Source: Treponema pallidum subsp. pallidum str. Nichols
GTDB taxonomy: Bacteria > Spirochaetota > Spirochaetia > Treponematales > Treponemataceae
DNA length: 64,000 bases
Assembly: GCF_000410535.2 (NCBI RefSeq)
Contig: NC_021490.2
Coordinates: 166,001-230,000, forward strand
Reading direction: 5' to 3'
The translations under genes were made by a program, and so were the position numbers. Within the stretch, counting starts at the first letter, position 1. Each line of letters begins with the position of its first letter. The notes under the pieces were generated by a model. The model did no database searches. It was given only the letters and a program-made list of their open reading frames with translations, and was not told the origin of the DNA. Shown here in pieces: positions 42,890 through 53,098 of the stretch.

Positions 42890-43264
42890 ATGACTGAGCG
42901 TGTCACGTATCGAGCGAAGACAAAATTTTTGGTTGCGTCTCCGACAAAGGTGCGTCCGGTTGCGAATGTGGTGAAGTGCAAGCCGTATGTGCGCGCGATG
43001 GCGCTTTTGGGACACTTACCGCACAAGGGTGCACGTTTAATCTCCAAGGTCATGAAGTCAGCGGCTTCGAATGCAATTGATCGGGACAAGCGTCTTGATG
43101 AAGAGCGCTTGTTCGTGCGTGACATTCAGATAGATGAGGGGCCTCGTTTGAAGCGTCTGTGGTGCCGGGGACGGGGGCGGGGAGATGTTCAGTTGAAGCG
43201 GATGTGTCACATCACTGTTGTGGTAGAGGAAAGTGTGAGGACGAAAGATGGGTCAAAAGGTTAG
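42890..43264 (+). CDS. rplV: 50S ribosomal protein L22
   Basis: 124 residues. [38 protein letters not shown] and the basic beta-hairpin [18 protein letters not shown] that reaches the exit tunnel mark L22. It overlaps rpsC by 17 bases. Confidence 0.97.
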
Positions 43265-43991
43265 TCCAATCGGTCTGAGACTGGGGATCAATAAAGTATG
43301 GTCTTCTAGGTGGTATGCAGGTCCTCGGGAGTACGCGGCGTTGCTGCATGAGGATTTAAGGATTCGTAGCATGATTCGCTCCTTTCCTGAGTGCAAAAAT
43401 GCGGATATTGCCGAGGTGGAGATTGTCCGTCATCCCCAGCGAGTGACGGTAGTGATGCACACCGCGCGCCCTGGAGTAGTTATTGGAGCAAAGGGTGTAA
43501 ATATAGAAAAGATTGGCGCTGAGGTTCAAAAGCGTTTGAATAAGAAGGTTCAAATCAAGGTAAAAGAGATCAAGCGCATGGAGTTAAATGCTTACTTGGT
43601 TGCGCAGAATGTTGCTCGCCAACTCACGGCGCGTGTTTCTTTTCGTAAGTGTTTGCGGCAGGCCTGTGCGGGGACGATGAAGTCTGGTGCTCAAGGGGTA
43701 AAAATTCGAGTTTCGGGGCGTTTGGGTGGTGCTGAGATGTCTCGCACTGAGGAGATAAAAGAGGGGCGTACGCCTCTGCACACGCTGCGCGCAGATATTG
43801 ATTATGGTTTTGCCGAGGCACATACGACTTATGGGAGTATCGGGGTAAAGGTGTGGCTATACTCAGGGATGATGTACGGGAATGAGTGTCGCAAAGATGT
43901 AGGCTCTCTGTTGCGGCGATCGCGCAGGGAGAGTGGCCAAAAGTCTGACGAGTTGGTGCGCGACGAGCGTACGCATGCGGAGAGAGGTTGA
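43248..43991 (+). CDS. rpsC: 30S ribosomal protein S3
   Basis: 247 residues. Start [15 protein letters not shown], the KH domain with [21 protein letters not shown] and the C-terminal [19 protein letters not shown] block are typical. S3 forms part of the mRNA entry helicase. The C-terminal tail is longer than in Escherichia coli and highly charged. Confidence 0.97.
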
Positions 43992-43994
43992 GGT

Positions 43995-44414
43995 ATGGCG
44001 CTTAGTCCCAAGCGGGTAAAGTACCGAAAGGTACAGCGGGGGAGGGTGAAGGGGGATGCCACTCGGTGCAATGCGGTTGATTTTGGTGCGTACGCGCTGG
44101 TGTGTCTTGAGCCGTTTTGGTTGACGAGCCGACAAATCGAAGCGGCTCGTGTAGCGTTAAACCGAAGGATTAAGCGCGGGGGTAAGTTGTGGATTCGTGT
44201 TTTTCCCGATAAGCCATACAGCAAGAAGCCTGCAGAGACGCGTATGGGAAAAGGAAAGGGGTCGCCTGAGTATTGGGTTGCGGTAGTAAAGCCAGGTACT
44301 GTTCTGTTTGAACTAATGGGTGTAGAACGAGCGTTGGCAGAGCAGGCGATGCTTCTGGCAGGAAGTAAACTTCCAATCAAGACGCGGTTTGCCGAACGCG
44401 TACAGGAAATTTAG
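43995..44414 (+). CDS. rplP: 50S ribosomal protein L16
   Basis: 139 residues. [17 protein letters not shown], then [40 protein letters not shown], the L16 signature, near the A-site tRNA elbow. Three bases after rpsC. Confidence 0.98.
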   Translation: MALSPKRVKYRKVQRGRVKGDATRCNAVDFGAYALVCLEPFWLTSRQIEAARVALNRRIKRGGKLWIRVFPDKPYSKKPAETRMGKGKGSPEYWVAVVKPGTVLFELMGVERALAEQAMLLAGSKLPIKTRFAERVQEI

Positions 44415-44428
44415 AGGGGAGCTGTAAG

Positions 44429-44647
44429 ATGGGTCGGGGTGGGTGTGCGCAATTATCATATTCTGAGCTTCTTTCGAGGCGTCGTGAGCTTGAGAGAAAA
44501 TACTTGGATCTGCGCTTTCAGCTTGTTGTTGAGCATGTTGACAACAAGCTTATGAAAAGGATTCTCCGTCGTCAAATTGCGGCGGTTAATACTTTTTTGC
44601 GACATAAAGAGTTGACTGAACTAGAAAAGAGAGGGGTTCGGGAGTGA
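44429..44647 (+). CDS. rpmC: 50S ribosomal protein L29
   Basis: 72 residues. The two-helix L29 form is seen: [22 protein letters not shown] and [20 protein letters not shown]. Ends in an overlap with rpsQ (TGATG). Confidence 0.94.
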   Translation: MGRGGCAQLSYSELLSRRRELERKYLDLRFQLVVEHVDNKLMKRILRRQIAAVNTFLRHKELTELEKRGVRE

Positions 44648-44916
44648 TGGAGCAGTGTACGGTGAAAAGGCCTGAGCGGCGCACCCTTGTCGGGCTGGTG
44701 ACCAGTGACAAGATGCACAAAACCGTTACGGTTCGGATTACGACAAAGAAGTTGCACGCGTTGTATAAGAAGTACGTGTCGCGGAGCAAAAAGTATCAGG
44801 CTCATGATGAGGAAAATACCGCGCGGGCAGGGGATGTGGTGCGTATTGCCGAGAGTCGTCCTTTGAGTAGGCGTAAGCGCTGGCGGTTGGTAGAGATTGT
44901 TGAACGAGCGAAGTAA
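44647..44916 (+). CDS. rpsQ: 30S ribosomal protein S17
   Basis: 89 residues from ATG 44647, which shares its A with the rpmC stop [24 protein letters not shown]...[41 protein letters not shown] is the full S17 fold, a primary rRNA binder in the 30S body. Confidence 0.97.
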   Translation: MEQCTVKRPERRTLVGLVTSDKMHKTVTVRITTKKLHALYKKYVSRSKKYQAHDEENTARAGDVVRIAESRPLSRRKRWRLVEIVERAK

Positions 44917-44928
44917 GGGATTTGTGTC

Positions 44929-45297
44929 ATGATTCAGGTGCAGTCGCGGTTGAACGTCGCGGATAATTCTGGAGCCAGGTTGGTGCAGTGTATTAAGGTG
45001 GTGGGTGGATCCCGTCGCCGGTACGCGAGTGTTGGGGATATCATCGTGGTGGCAGTGAAGGATGCACTTCCCACTTCTGTGATTAAGAAAGGATCAGTAG
45101 AGAAGGCCGTCATTGTACGAGTTTCTAAGGAATATCGTCGCGTAGACGGTACTTATATTCGATTTGACGACAATGCCTGTGTTGTTATCGATGCTAATGG
45201 AAATCCTAAGGGGAAGCGTATTTTTGGTCCTGTTGCGCGGGAGCTGCGGGATATGGATTTTACGAAAATCGTGTCTTTAGCTCCTGAGGTTTTGTGA
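44929..45297 (+). CDS. rplN: 50S ribosomal protein L14
   Basis: 122 residues. [23 protein letters not shown] and [28 protein letters not shown] are nearly invariant L14 segments, at the subunit interface. Confidence 0.98.
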   Translation: MIQVQSRLNVADNSGARLVQCIKVVGGSRRRYASVGDIIVVAVKDALPTSVIKKGSVEKAVIVRVSKEYRRVDGTYIRFDDNACVVIDANGNPKGKRIFGPVARELRDMDFTKIVSLAPEVL

Positions 45298-45308
45298 AGG
45301 GGAAAGTG

Positions 45309-45620
45309 ATGGGGAAGACGGTAAAGATTCGCAAGGATGACATGGTATTGGTGATTGCCGGCAAAGATCGGGGTAAGCGGGGTGCAGTGCTGCGTGTGCT
45401 CCGCGACGTAGATCGCGTTTTGGTGCAGGGTTTGAACATGCGCAAAAAGACGATTCGTAGAAAGAGTGCTCAGGATGAGGGGGGTATCATGGAGGTTGAA
45501 GCTCCTATTCATATTTCCAACGTTATGATTATGGGCAAGAAGGGGCCTACGCGCGTGGGGTATCGGATGGAAAACGGTAAGAAAGTGAGGGTATGTCGTA
45601 AAACAGGAGAGGTGCTATGA
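45309..45620 (+). CDS. rplX: 50S ribosomal protein L24
   Basis: 103 residues from ATG 45309 ([25 protein letters not shown], the KOW motif). An in-frame GTG 15 bases upstream would overlap rplN; AAGGGGAAAG precedes the chosen ATG. An early assembly protein of 50S. Its stop overlaps rplE by ATGA. Confidence 0.95.
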   Translation: MGKTVKIRKDDMVLVIAGKDRGKRGAVLRVLRDVDRVLVQGLNMRKKTIRRKSAQDEGGIMEVEAPIHISNVMIMGKKGPTRVGYRMENGKKVRVCRKTGEVL

Positions 45621-46174
45621 CCGATCATTCTTGCATACCTGAACTGAAAGTCCGGTATGTGCAGCAGATTGTTCCGGATATGATGCGGGATTTTGGTTAC
45701 TCGACGGTGATGCAGGTTCCTAAGCTGTTGAAGATAGTGTTGAGTATGGGTCTCGGGGAAGCGCTCGCTAATCGGAAGCTTTTGGACGCGTCAGTAGCAG
45801 ATTTGGGTGTTATTAGTGGCCAGCATGCAGTAAAGACTAGGGCGCGCAAGAGTATTGCGAATTTTAAGCTGCGTGAAGGCAATGAGATTGGGGTGATGGT
45901 GACTCTGCGCCGTAGTAGGATGTATGAGTTTCTCCACCGGCTCATCAATGTTGCTCTGCCTCGTGTAAAGGATTTTCGTGGGGTAAGTCCTCGTGGGTTT
46001 GATGGACATGGTAATTACTCGATGGGTATTACGGAACAGATTATTTTTCCTGAAATTGACTTTGACAAAATCGAGCGAATTAGCGGTTTGAACGTCAATG
46101 TAGTGACATCTGCGCAGACAGATCAGGAGGCTCGTACTCTTCTTACGAAGCTCGGTATGCCTTTTAGAAAATAA
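45617..46174 (+). CDS. rplE: 50S ribosomal protein L5
   Basis: 185 residues. [48 protein letters not shown] and [33 protein letters not shown] are L5 blocks. It binds 5S rRNA and the P-site tRNA. ATGA overlap with rplX. Confidence 0.98.
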   Translation: MTDHSCIPELKVRYVQQIVPDMMRDFGYSTVMQVPKLLKIVLSMGLGEALANRKLLDASVADLGVISGQHAVKTRARKSIANFKLREGNEIGVMVTLRRSRMYEFLHRLINVALPRVKDFRGVSPRGFDGHGNYSMGITEQIIFPEIDFDKIERISGLNVNVVTSAQTDQEARTLLTKLGMPFRK

Positions 46175-46185
46175 GAGAGGATTTC

Positions 46186-46371
46186 ATGGCGACAGTAGCA
46201 ATGATCAATAAGGCAAAAGCAACTCCGAAATACGCTACGCGCAGGTACAACCGCTGTGGGGTGTGTGGGCGACCCCGCGGGTACATGAGGAGATTTCAAT
46301 TGTGCCGCCTGTGTTTTAGAAAGCTGGCGAGCGAGGGTCAAATCCCTGGGGTAACGAAGTCGAGTTGGTAG
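46186..46371 (+). CDS. rpsN: 30S ribosomal protein S14, zinc type
   Basis: 61 residues, the short form with four Cys in two CX2C pairs (CGVC and CRLC) that bind zinc. It keeps [32 protein letters not shown] zinc-bearing S14 beside a zinc-responsive tro system suggests a standing zinc need. Confidence 0.98.
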   Translation: MATVAMINKAKATPKYATRRYNRCGVCGRPRGYMRRFQLCRLCFRKLASEGQIPGVTKSSW

Positions 46372-46386
46372 GAAAGGAGGGAGAGT

Positions 46387-46785
46387 ATGGGTGTTTCGGA
46401 TCCTGTTGCAGACATGCTCACGAAGATACGTAACGCGGCGCGTGCGGGACATGAAAAAGTGGATGTACCTTCTTCGAAGTTGAAAGTTGAGGTTGTGAAA
46501 ATACTGAAAACGGAAGGATATATCAGGAACTTCAGGAAAGTAGAGGAGGATGGTTCCGGTTGTATTCGTGTGTTTCTTAAGTATGACGATAACGAAACGT
46601 CGGTTATTCACGGTATCGAGCGGATTTCTACTCCGGGCCGCCGTGTGTACTCGGGGTACAAGACGCTTCGTCGTGTGTATAACGGGTACGGCACTTTGAT
46701 TGTTTCTACCTCTCTAGGGGTGACCACTGGCAGGCATGCAAGGGAGCAGCGTGTGGGTGGTGAGCTGATTTGCAAAGTTTGGTAG
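46387..46785 (+). CDS. rpsH: 30S ribosomal protein S8
   Basis: 132 residues. [23 protein letters not shown] and [31 protein letters not shown] are the N- and C-terminal S8 signatures. In E. coli S8 represses the spc operon. AAAGGAGGG precedes the ATG. Confidence 0.98.
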   Translation: MGVSDPVADMLTKIRNAARAGHEKVDVPSSKLKVEVVKILKTEGYIRNFRKVEEDGSGCIRVFLKYDDNETSVIHGIERISTPGRRVYSGYKTLRRVYNGYGTLIVSTSLGVTTGRHAREQRVGGELICKVW

Positions 46786-46794
46786 GGGGCTGTA

Positions 46795-47334
46795 GTGTCA
46801 AGAATTGGTAAAGTTCCTGTGTCTGTTCCTGGCGGTGTGCACGTGCGAGTCTCTTCTGGGGTGGTTGAGGTCGAGGGTCCAAAGGGGGTGCTTTCGTGTG
46901 CGTTTCTCCCAGTGGTTACGGTTCGTGTTGAGCAGGAATACGTAATTGTTGCCCGGTGTGATGATTCCAAGCGCGCGCGTGCATGTCATGGGCTGTATCG
47001 CAAGCTTTTGAGCAATATGGTAGTTGGGGTAAGCGAAGGGTTTTCTAAGACATTGGTAATTACGGGTATCGGGTACCGCGCTGAGGTTCAAGGGCGGGTG
47101 CTGGTGATGGCATTGGGTTACTCCAATGACTTTACAGTGCTCATTCCCTCTGGTATTGAGGTGCGGGTTGAGTCTTCCACGAGGGTTATTGTTTCCGGTG
47201 TAAGTAAGGAAAGAGTGGGGGAGTTCGCAGCGCAACTTCGTAGGCTGCGGTTGCCTGAGGCGTATAAGGGTAAGGGTATTCGCTATGATTACGAGACCAT
47301 TGTGCGTAAGGTAGGAAAGTCAGGGGTAAAGTAG
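46795..47334 (+). CDS. rplF: 50S ribosomal protein L6
   Basis: 179 residues from a GTG start. [18 protein letters not shown] and [29 protein letters not shown] with the end [19 protein letters not shown] are typical L6 segments, near the sarcin-ricin loop. Confidence 0.97.
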
Positions 47335-47342
47335 AGGTACGC

Positions 47343-47705
47343 ATGCTAAGGAAGTGCAGTGATAAACAGCGAAAGAGGATGAAGCGTAAGGTTCATATTA
47401 GGAAGAGGGTGTATGGCACGGCGGTTCGCCCTCGGATGACGGTGTTCCGAAGTAATCGGAACATTTCGGTGCAGGTCATTGACGACGACGCGCGTAGCAC
47501 GCTTGCGTCAGTTTCTACTCTTGAGAAGGATTTTGTTCTGCTTAGGGCAAATGTTTCTTCTGGTTTGCAGATAGGAGAAGAGATCGGCAGGCGCCTTTTA
47601 GAGAAACACATTGACACGGTTATCTTTGACCGAAATGGGTACTTGTACCACGGGGTAGTGGCGGCCGTCGCAGATGGTGCACGTAAGGCAGGAGTTAAGT
47701 TCTAG
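47343..47705 (+). CDS. rplR: 50S ribosomal protein L18
   Basis: 120 residues. The basic N-terminus [33 protein letters not shown] and the end [26 protein letters not shown] match L18, a 5S rRNA-binding protein. Confidence 0.97.
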
Positions 47706-47713
47706 GAGAGCGT

Positions 47714-48232
47714 ATGGATCGTCACAGGGATTTTGGCAAAGACAGACTTCGAGACAAAGAGTTTACCGAGAAATTAATCAAGCTGAACCGCACGGCAAAG
47801 GTAGTAAAGGGCGGACGTCGGTTTTCCTTTTCGGCACTCACGGTAGTTGGTGATCAAAAGGGCCGCGTGGGGTTTGGTTTTGGTAAAGCCGGGGATGTGA
47901 GCGAGGCAATTAGGAAGAGTGTTGAAAGGGCGAAGCGGAGTATGGTGCTCTTTCCGCTCAAGGATGGTACCATCCCGCATGAAGTACAAGCTAAGTTTAA
48001 GGGCTCTCTGGTGTTACTGCGCCCTGCCTGTTCAGGTACGGGTATTATTGCTGGTGGAACCGTGCGTGCTATCATGGAGGTTGCAGGTGCAACCGATGTG
48101 CTGTCTAAGTCTTTGGGTTCGAATTCTGCTATCAACGTGGTTCGTGCAACGTTTGGGGCGGTTGCGCAGTTGATGGATGCAAGAAAGTTGGCACGTGAGC
48201 GTGGGAAGGCACTCGTGGATATGTGGGGGTAG
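47714..48232 (+). CDS. rpsE: 30S ribosomal protein S5
   Basis: 172 residues. [40 protein letters not shown] and the domain II loop [29 protein letters not shown] are S5 hallmarks; S5 aids decoding fidelity and mRNA unwinding. Confidence 0.98.
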   Translation: MDRHRDFGKDRLRDKEFTEKLIKLNRTAKVVKGGRRFSFSALTVVGDQKGRVGFGFGKAGDVSEAIRKSVERAKRSMVLFPLKDGTIPHEVQAKFKGSLVLLRPACSGTGIIAGGTVRAIMEVAGATDVLSKSLGSNSAINVVRATFGAVAQLMDARKLARERGKALVDMWG

Positions 48233-48234
48233 GC

Positions 48235-48420
48235 ATGACAAAGAGGGTGCGTATAACGCTGGTGAGGAGTACGATCGGTCAGAGGGAGCCGGTGCGTCGG
48301 ACGGTTCGGTCTTTGGGTTTGAGGAAGTTGCATTCAATGGTGGAGAAAGACGGGAGTCCTGCCGTCTTGGGGATGGTGCGAGCTGTTTCGCACCTGGTGC
48401 GGGTGGAGGAGTTAGGTTAG
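48235..48420 (+). CDS. rpmD: 50S ribosomal protein L30
   Basis: 61 residues. KRVRITLVRSTIGQREPVRRTVRSLGLRKL is the L30 fold start. ATG 48235 is chosen; an in-frame ATG at 48223 lies inside rpsE. The last base of its TAG is the first of the rplO GTG. Confidence 0.95.
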   Translation: MTKRVRITLVRSTIGQREPVRRTVRSLGLRKLHSMVEKDGSPAVLGMVRAVSHLVRVEELG

Positions 48421-48881
48421 TGGCGGATTTCCATTTGATTGCTCCGAAGGGGGCTAATAGGGCGCGTCGTATCGTGGGTCGTGGGTCCTCCTCTGGGCGG
48501 GGTACCACGTCTGGGCGGGGTACTAAGGGACAGCAGGCCCGTGCGGGGCATAAGGCTTATGTAGGTTTTGAGGGTGGGCAGATGCCGCTATATCGGCGTG
48601 TGCCGCGGCGGGGTTTTTCTAACTGTGCTTTCAAAAAGGAATACGCGGTAGTTAATGTGGGCGCGCTTGAGTTTGTCTATGCTCCAGGGGAGACGGTCAA
48701 CAGACAGACTCTCATTGAGAAGGGCTTGGTAAAGGGGCGGGTCCCCTTCATCAAAATCTTGGCAGACGGAGAGCTGACAAAGTCTATTGTGGTGCGGGTG
48801 GACCGGGTTTCTGCTCGTGCACAGGAGAAGATTCAGCAGGCGGGCGGTTCAGTGGAGTGTATTGAAGCGCAGGAACGATGA
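48420..48881 (+). CDS. rplO: 50S ribosomal protein L15
   Basis: 153 residues from a GTG start that shares its G with the rpmD stop codon. APKGANRARRIVGRGSSSGRGTTSGRGTKGQQAR and GGQMPLYRRVPRRGFSN are L15 blocks. Late-assembling, rRNA-rich core protein. Confidence 0.96.
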   Translation: MADFHLIAPKGANRARRIVGRGSSSGRGTTSGRGTKGQQARAGHKAYVGFEGGQMPLYRRVPRRGFSNCAFKKEYAVVNVGALEFVYAPGETVNRQTLIEKGLVKGRVPFIKILADGELTKSIVVRVDRVSARAQEKIQQAGGSVECIEAQER

Positions 48882-48888
48882 GCGGTAT

Positions 48889-50208
48889 ATGAAACAGGGT
48901 GTTTTTGCAGCGGTGTTCCGGATAAGGGAGCTGCGTGCGCGTATCTTTTTCACGCTTAGCGTGTTGACGGTGTTTCGCTTTGGCTCGGTGCTGACAGTTC
49001 CGAGTGTGGACCCGCGTGCGCTTTCTGCTTATTTCCGATCTCAGGTTCGGGGAAATGCTTTTGCAGACTACATGGATTTTTTTGTAGGCGGGGCGTTCTC
49101 GAATTTTTCAGTGTTTATGCTGGGAGTGATGCCGTACATTTCGACGCAGATTCTCATGCAGCTTTCGATGATTGTTTTTCCAAGTCTTAAGAAGGTTGTA
49201 GAAGATGTAGGGGGGAGACGTCGCGTTCAGTTTTGGACACGTGTTGCAACGGTTTTTGTGTGTCTTATACAGTCTTCTGCGGTAACCGTTTACGCAAATC
49301 AGATTCCCGGTGCCATTGTTATTCAGAGCTACGCCGTGCATCTGTTTGTCACCATGCTGACGGTGACCTCAGGGAGTATGATCACGCTTTGGCTTGGGGA
49401 ACAGATCACAGCGCGAGGCATTGGTAACGGTGTGTCAATGATTATTTTTTCGGGTATTGTCGCGCGTTTGCCTCATGCGCTTGCAGAGATGTGGAGGCTG
49501 CAGCGTCTTGGCGAATTGAATATGGTGTTTGTGATCGTTGCGTTTGTGATGTTTGTAGGAATTATTGTGCTGGTGGTGTATGAGCAGCAGGGGCAACGAA
49601 AAATACCAATTCATTATGCGCGGCGTGTGGTCGGGCGGAAAATGTACGGTGGTCAGAGCACGTATATCCCTTTTAAAATAAACCCTTCGGGCGTAATTCC
49701 GATTATTTTTGCCTCATCTTTTTTGACATTTCCCCTGCAGATAGCCAGCAGTATTGGACCGAACGTGCGCTTTCTGCATCAGCTTGCGCAGTTCTTACGA
49801 CCGAACAGTTGGTGGTACAACGCGTTCTATGTAGTTTTGATTGTGTTTTTTGCGTACTTCTACACGCAAGTCACCCTTAACCCGACTGAGATAGCAAAGC
49901 AGATTCGCGAGAACGGAGGTACGATTCCGGGTATTCGTGCGGATAAGACGGAAGAATATCTACAAGGGATCTTGAACCGCCTGGTACTTCCCGGTTCGTT
50001 GTATCTTGGGATGATCGCAGTGCTGCCCACCTTGATTCAAGCTGCGTTTGGGTTTCCGTCCTCTATTTCCTTACTGATGGGCGGTACTTCTCTGTTGATT
50101 CTGGTAGGGGTGGATCTAGACACTATGAGTCAGATTGAGGCGCAGTTGAAAATGCGGCAGCGTGAGGGGTTGGGAGGGCGTGGCAAAGTGCTACCGCGCA
50201 GTTTGTAG
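48889..50208 (+). CDS. secY: SecY, protein translocase channel subunit
   Basis: 439 residues with ten predicted membrane helices. [29 protein letters not shown] starts the protein. [37 protein letters not shown] and the cytoplasmic-loop [16 protein letters not shown] stretch ([13 protein letters not shown]) are conserved. Channel for SecA-driven export and membrane insertion. It follows rplO by 7 bases; the usual adk, map and infA between secY and rpmJ are absent. Confidence 0.97.
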   Translation: MKQGVFAAVFRIRELRARIFFTLSVLTVFRFGSVLTVPSVDPRALSAYFRSQVRGNAFADYMDFFVGGAFSNFSVFMLGVMPYISTQILMQLSMIVFPSLKKVVEDVGGRRRVQFWTRVATVFVCLIQSSAVTVYANQIPGAIVIQSYAVHLFVTMLTVTSGSMITLWLGEQITARGIGNGVSMIIFSGIVARLPHALAEMWRLQRLGELNMVFVIVAFVMFVGIIVLVVYEQQGQRKIPIHYARRVVGRKMYGGQSTYIPFKINPSGVIPIIFASSFLTFPLQIASSIGPNVRFLHQLAQFLRPNSWWYNAFYVVLIVFFAYFYTQVTLNPTEIAKQIRENGGTIPGIRADKTEEYLQGILNRLVLPGSLYLGMIAVLPTLIQAAFGFPSSISLLMGGTSLLILVGVDLDTMSQIEAQLKMRQREGLGGRGKVLPRSL

Positions 50209-50246
50209 CGGGTACTTGCGAAAGGATGTATACGAGGAGTGAGTTC

Positions 50247-50360
50247 ATGAAGATAAGGACGAGCGTAAAGGTTATTTGTGATAAGTGTAAGCTTATTAAG
50301 CGTTTCGGTATTATCCGGGTGATTTGTGTGAATCCAAAGCACAAGCAACGTCAGGGCTAA
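50247..50360 (+). CDS. rpmJ: 50S ribosomal protein L36, zinc type
   Basis: 37 residues, [18 protein letters not shown] then [14 protein letters not shown]. Cys at positions 11, 14 and 27 and His32 form the zinc site of the C+ type. AGGAGTGAG precedes the ATG. The smallest gene of the operon, and easily missed. Confidence 0.96.
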   Translation: MKIRTSVKVICDKCKLIKRFGIIRVICVNPKHKQRQG

Positions 50361-50375
50361 GGGGGTAGACGAGGT

Positions 50376-50741
50376 ATGGCGCGTATTGCGGGGGTTGATC
50401 TTCCTAATAAGCATGTCAGCGTTGCGTTAACTTACATATATGGTATTTCGCGTTCATCCGCCAGGACTATTTGTGAGAAGGCCCGCATCAGTTCTGCTTG
50501 TCTGATAAACGATTTGAGTCAAGATGAGCTTGCAGTTGTCCGTGCAATTATCGATAGAGAATACAAAGTGGAAGGTCGTCTGAGAACTGAGGTTGCCTTA
50601 AATATCAAGAGGTTGATGGATATTGGGTGTTACCGAGGGCTAAGACATAGAAAGGGGCTGCCTGTTCGTGGGCAGCGCACGCGAACAAATGCGCGCACAC
50701 GCAAGGGTAAGAGAAAAACCGTCGCTGGAAAGAAAAAGTAA
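50376..50741 (+). CDS. rpsM: 30S ribosomal protein S13
   Basis: 121 residues. [28 protein letters not shown] at the start and [34 protein letters not shown] at the end are typical. Forms bridges to the 50S and touches the P-site tRNA. Confidence 0.98.
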   Translation: MARIAGVDLPNKHVSVALTYIYGISRSSARTICEKARISSACLINDLSQDELAVVRAIIDREYKVEGRLRTEVALNIKRLMDIGCYRGLRHRKGLPVRGQRTRTNARTRKGKRKTVAGKKK

Positions 50742-50758
50742 GGGATCAGGAGGGCATT

Positions 50759-51139
50759 GTGGCGGTCACAAAGAAGCGTAAAGAAAAAAAGAATGTGTAC
50801 GAGGGGAACGTGTATATCCAGGCGACTTTCAATAACACCATCATAACGGTTACTGACCTGCAAGGAAATGCGCTCTCCTGGGCTTCGTCCGGGGGCCTTG
50901 GGTTTAATGGGGCAAAGAAATCTACTCCTTTTGCAGCACAGACGGTCGCGGAAGCTGCGGTACAGAAAGCGCAGCAGTGCGGACTGCGTGAAGTACATGT
51001 GTTTGTCAAAGGGCCGGGTATTGGGCGTGAGTCAGCAATTAGAATGCTTGGTACCATGGGACTGAGGGTGCGTTCGATTCGCGACATCACACCCATTCCA
51101 CATAACGGCTGTCGTCCGCGTAAAACTCGCCGCATCTGA
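50759..51139 (+). CDS. rpsK: 30S ribosomal protein S11
   Basis: 126 residues from a GTG start. [42 protein letters not shown] and the end [13 protein letters not shown] are S11. It lines the E-site/mRNA exit. No rpsD (S4) follows, unlike in E. coli. Confidence 0.98.
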   Translation: MAVTKKRKEKKNVYEGNVYIQATFNNTIITVTDLQGNALSWASSGGLGFNGAKKSTPFAAQTVAEAAVQKAQQCGLREVHVFVKGPGIGRESAIRMLGTMGLRVRSIRDITPIPHNGCRPRKTRRI

Positions 51140-51153
51140 TAAAAGGAGTGAGC

Positions 51154-52209
51154 ATGCCTCGTAGAAATCTTTTGAAGGGTTTTAAAAGACCTAAGGTGCT
51201 GGAGTTTCTTTCGGAGAACTCAAGCGAGTGTTATGGGAAGTTCACCGCCTCTCCTTTTGAGACTGGTTTTGGCACCACTGTTGGTAACTGTTTGCGGCGC
51301 GTCTTACTCTCTTCTATCCAGGGGTATGCGGTCACCGGGGTTCGCATCACGTCCTTTGATGCGGACGGGGTTGCGCACTTCATTTCAAGCGAGTTTGAAC
51401 AGATTCCCCACGTACGGGAAGATACCCTCGAGATTCTAAATAATTTTAAGCGTCTGCGTTTTCTCCTGCCGCAGGGGGCAGAGTCTAGTACGTTCACGTA
51501 TGAGTTTCGCGGCGCGGTGTCTTTGACGGGGAAGGACTTTGCTAAGAAGTTTCAACTCGAGGTTCTGTCTCAAGACCTGCTCATCATGGAAATGATGGAC
51601 GGTGCGCATGTTGAAGTAGAGCTACACGTCGAATTCGGGCGTGGGTATGTACCTGCTGAATCGCACGATCGGTATGCCGATTTAGTTGGGGTTATCCCTG
51701 TTGACGCAATTTTTAGTCCCGTGTTGAGAGTCCGCTATGATATTCAGTCTTGCCGTGTAGGTCAGCGGGGGGATTACGATCAGTTATCCCTTGAAGTGTG
51801 GACAGATGGTACGGTGCGTCCCGAAGACGCGATAGCCGAGGCAGCGAAAATTATCAAGGAGCACTTTACAGTTTTTGTTAATTTTGACGAGACCGCGCTC
51901 GACCTGGAGGACGAGCCAGAAGAGGATGACCCTGCCGTTCTGGAGCTGTTGAACACGAAAATCGCTGATGTAGATTTTTCAGTGCGCGCGCGTAACTGCC
52001 TTTTAACTATGGGAATCAAGACGCTGGGGGAGTTGACAAGGATTTCTGAGCAGACACTTGCGAATACGCGTAATGTGGGTAAGAAAAGTTTAAGTGAGAT
52101 ACAGGGCAAGTTGCAGGAATATAACTTGCGTCTGGGTATGGCTGACTACAACCATGTGGGGGTTGTTAGTAGACTGATGCGACAGAAGGAAGAAATAGAT
52201 GAGGCATAG
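51154..52209 (+). CDS. rpoA: RNA polymerase alpha subunit
   Basis: 351 residues from ATG 51154, which has AAAGGAG 5 bases upstream. The alpha N-terminal domain (FETGFGTTVGNCLRRVLLSSIQGYAVTGVRI) forms the dimer that nucleates the polymerase. The C-terminal domain (LLTMGIKTLGELTRISEQTLANTRNVGKKSLSEIQGKL) binds UP elements and activators. A very acidic linker (ALDLEDEPEEDDP) lies between. It overlaps rplQ by 11 bases. Confidence 0.98.
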   Translation: MPRRNLLKGFKRPKVLEFLSENSSECYGKFTASPFETGFGTTVGNCLRRVLLSSIQGYAVTGVRITSFDADGVAHFISSEFEQIPHVREDTLEILNNFKRLRFLLPQGAESSTFTYEFRGAVSLTGKDFAKKFQLEVLSQDLLIMEMMDGAHVEVELHVEFGRGYVPAESHDRYADLVGVIPVDAIFSPVLRVRYDIQSCRVGQRGDYDQLSLEVWTDGTVRPEDAIAEAAKIIKEHFTVFVNFDETALDLEDEPEEDDPAVLELLNTKIADVDFSVRARNCLLTMGIKTLGELTRISEQTLANTRNVGKKSLSEIQGKLQEYNLRLGMADYNHVGVVSRLMRQKEEIDEA

Positions 52210-52693
52210 GACCGGTTTCAACCCGCTTTCGTGTATGGCTGCGCATAGGCGTGCGCTCCGTCGCAATATGGTTACTTCTCTTTTTAAGTTTGAGCGGATC
52301 ACCACGACGAAGCCGAAAGCTGCCGAGGTGCGGCGCGCGGCAGAGAGGTTAATTACGCGTTCTAAGTCTGACTCTGTGCATAACCGGCGCCAGGTGGCCC
52401 GTTTTATTTGGGATAAGGCTGTGTTGCACAAGTTATTTGCGGATATCGGACCTCGCATGCGGGAACGTGAGGGGGGGTATACGCGCATATTGAAGTTGGG
52501 CCTCAGGCAGGGGGATGCGGCACATGTGGTTGTGTTGGAATTGGTTGACTATACCTTTGAAAAAAGCCTCAAAAAACGCGCGCGTACTGATAGTGTGCCT
52601 GCAAGAAAAGGAGCTGGGAAGAAGGATGCTTCGCGCGTCAGTGGGACGGTTCCAGACGGTCAGTCTCAAAAAATAGGAAAGAAGAAAGAATAG
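52199..52693 (+). CDS. rplQ: 50S ribosomal protein L17
   Basis: 164 residues, about 35 longer than E. coli L17 because of a basic C-terminal extension (ARKGAGKKDASRVSG...KIGKKKE). The core RHRTGFNPLSCMAAHRRALRRNMVTSLFKFERITTTKPKAAEVRR and GPRMREREGGYTRILKLGLRQGDAA are L17. Its start lies inside rpoA. Confidence 0.97.
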   Translation: MRHRTGFNPLSCMAAHRRALRRNMVTSLFKFERITTTKPKAAEVRRAAERLITRSKSDSVHNRRQVARFIWDKAVLHKLFADIGPRMREREGGYTRILKLGLRQGDAAHVVVLELVDYTFEKSLKKRARTDSVPARKGAGKKDASRVSGTVPDGQSQKIGKKKE

Positions 52694-52716
52694 CAGTTGG
52701 GCAATGGAGGGGTGGT

Positions 52717-52914
52717 ATGTCGAAGGCTCATCGTGGAAAGGGGATCCGGGGTATGGTCGGTCGTGGCCGTGGCGTGTGTCCGGTGACTGGGCAGACGGGG
52801 GTAAAGCTCCTGTATGAGTGCGAGATTGATGGTAAGAAGGTCAAGGTTTCCAAGGTTGGGCGCGCGACTCTCCAGAATAGGAAGAGACGTTTGGATGCGC
52901 AGCCTGGAGCTTGA
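52717..52914 (+). CDS. Small basic protein of unknown function at the end of the ribosomal operon
   Basis: 65 residues, strongly basic (MSKAHRGKGIRGMVGRGRG, then CPVTGQTGVKLLYE). It has two Cys, spaced 13 apart. No known family comes to mind, but the size, charge and place just after rplQ suggest a ribosome-associated or RNA-binding protein. GGAGGGGTGGT precedes the ATG. A zinc site is not evident. Confidence 0.75.
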   Translation: MSKAHRGKGIRGMVGRGRGVCPVTGQTGVKLLYECEIDGKKVKVSKVGRATLQNRKRRLDAQPGA

Positions 52915-53045
52915 TCGCGCATCCTCGTGATATGAGGTTCCGTCCCAAGGACGTTAGGTGGTTGTCCGTTTCTGTGCTTGGCAGTTACCATTGGGATGCA
53001 GGTCGCATCGTGGTCGGTGTAGTCAGACGGTAAATAGGTGTTTTC

Positions 53046-53075
53046 TTGACCGAGGGCGGCGTCTCTCGTTACTTT
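53046..53075 (+). promoter_or_regulatory. Possible promoter of grpE-dnaK
   Basis: TTGACC (53046-53051), an 18-base spacer and TACTTT (53070-53075), 23 bases before grpE. No CIRCE inverted repeat is found, so heat control, if any, is not HrcA-type here. Confidence 0.45.
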
Positions 53076-53098
53076 TACGGCATTACCGCGAGGGTGTT

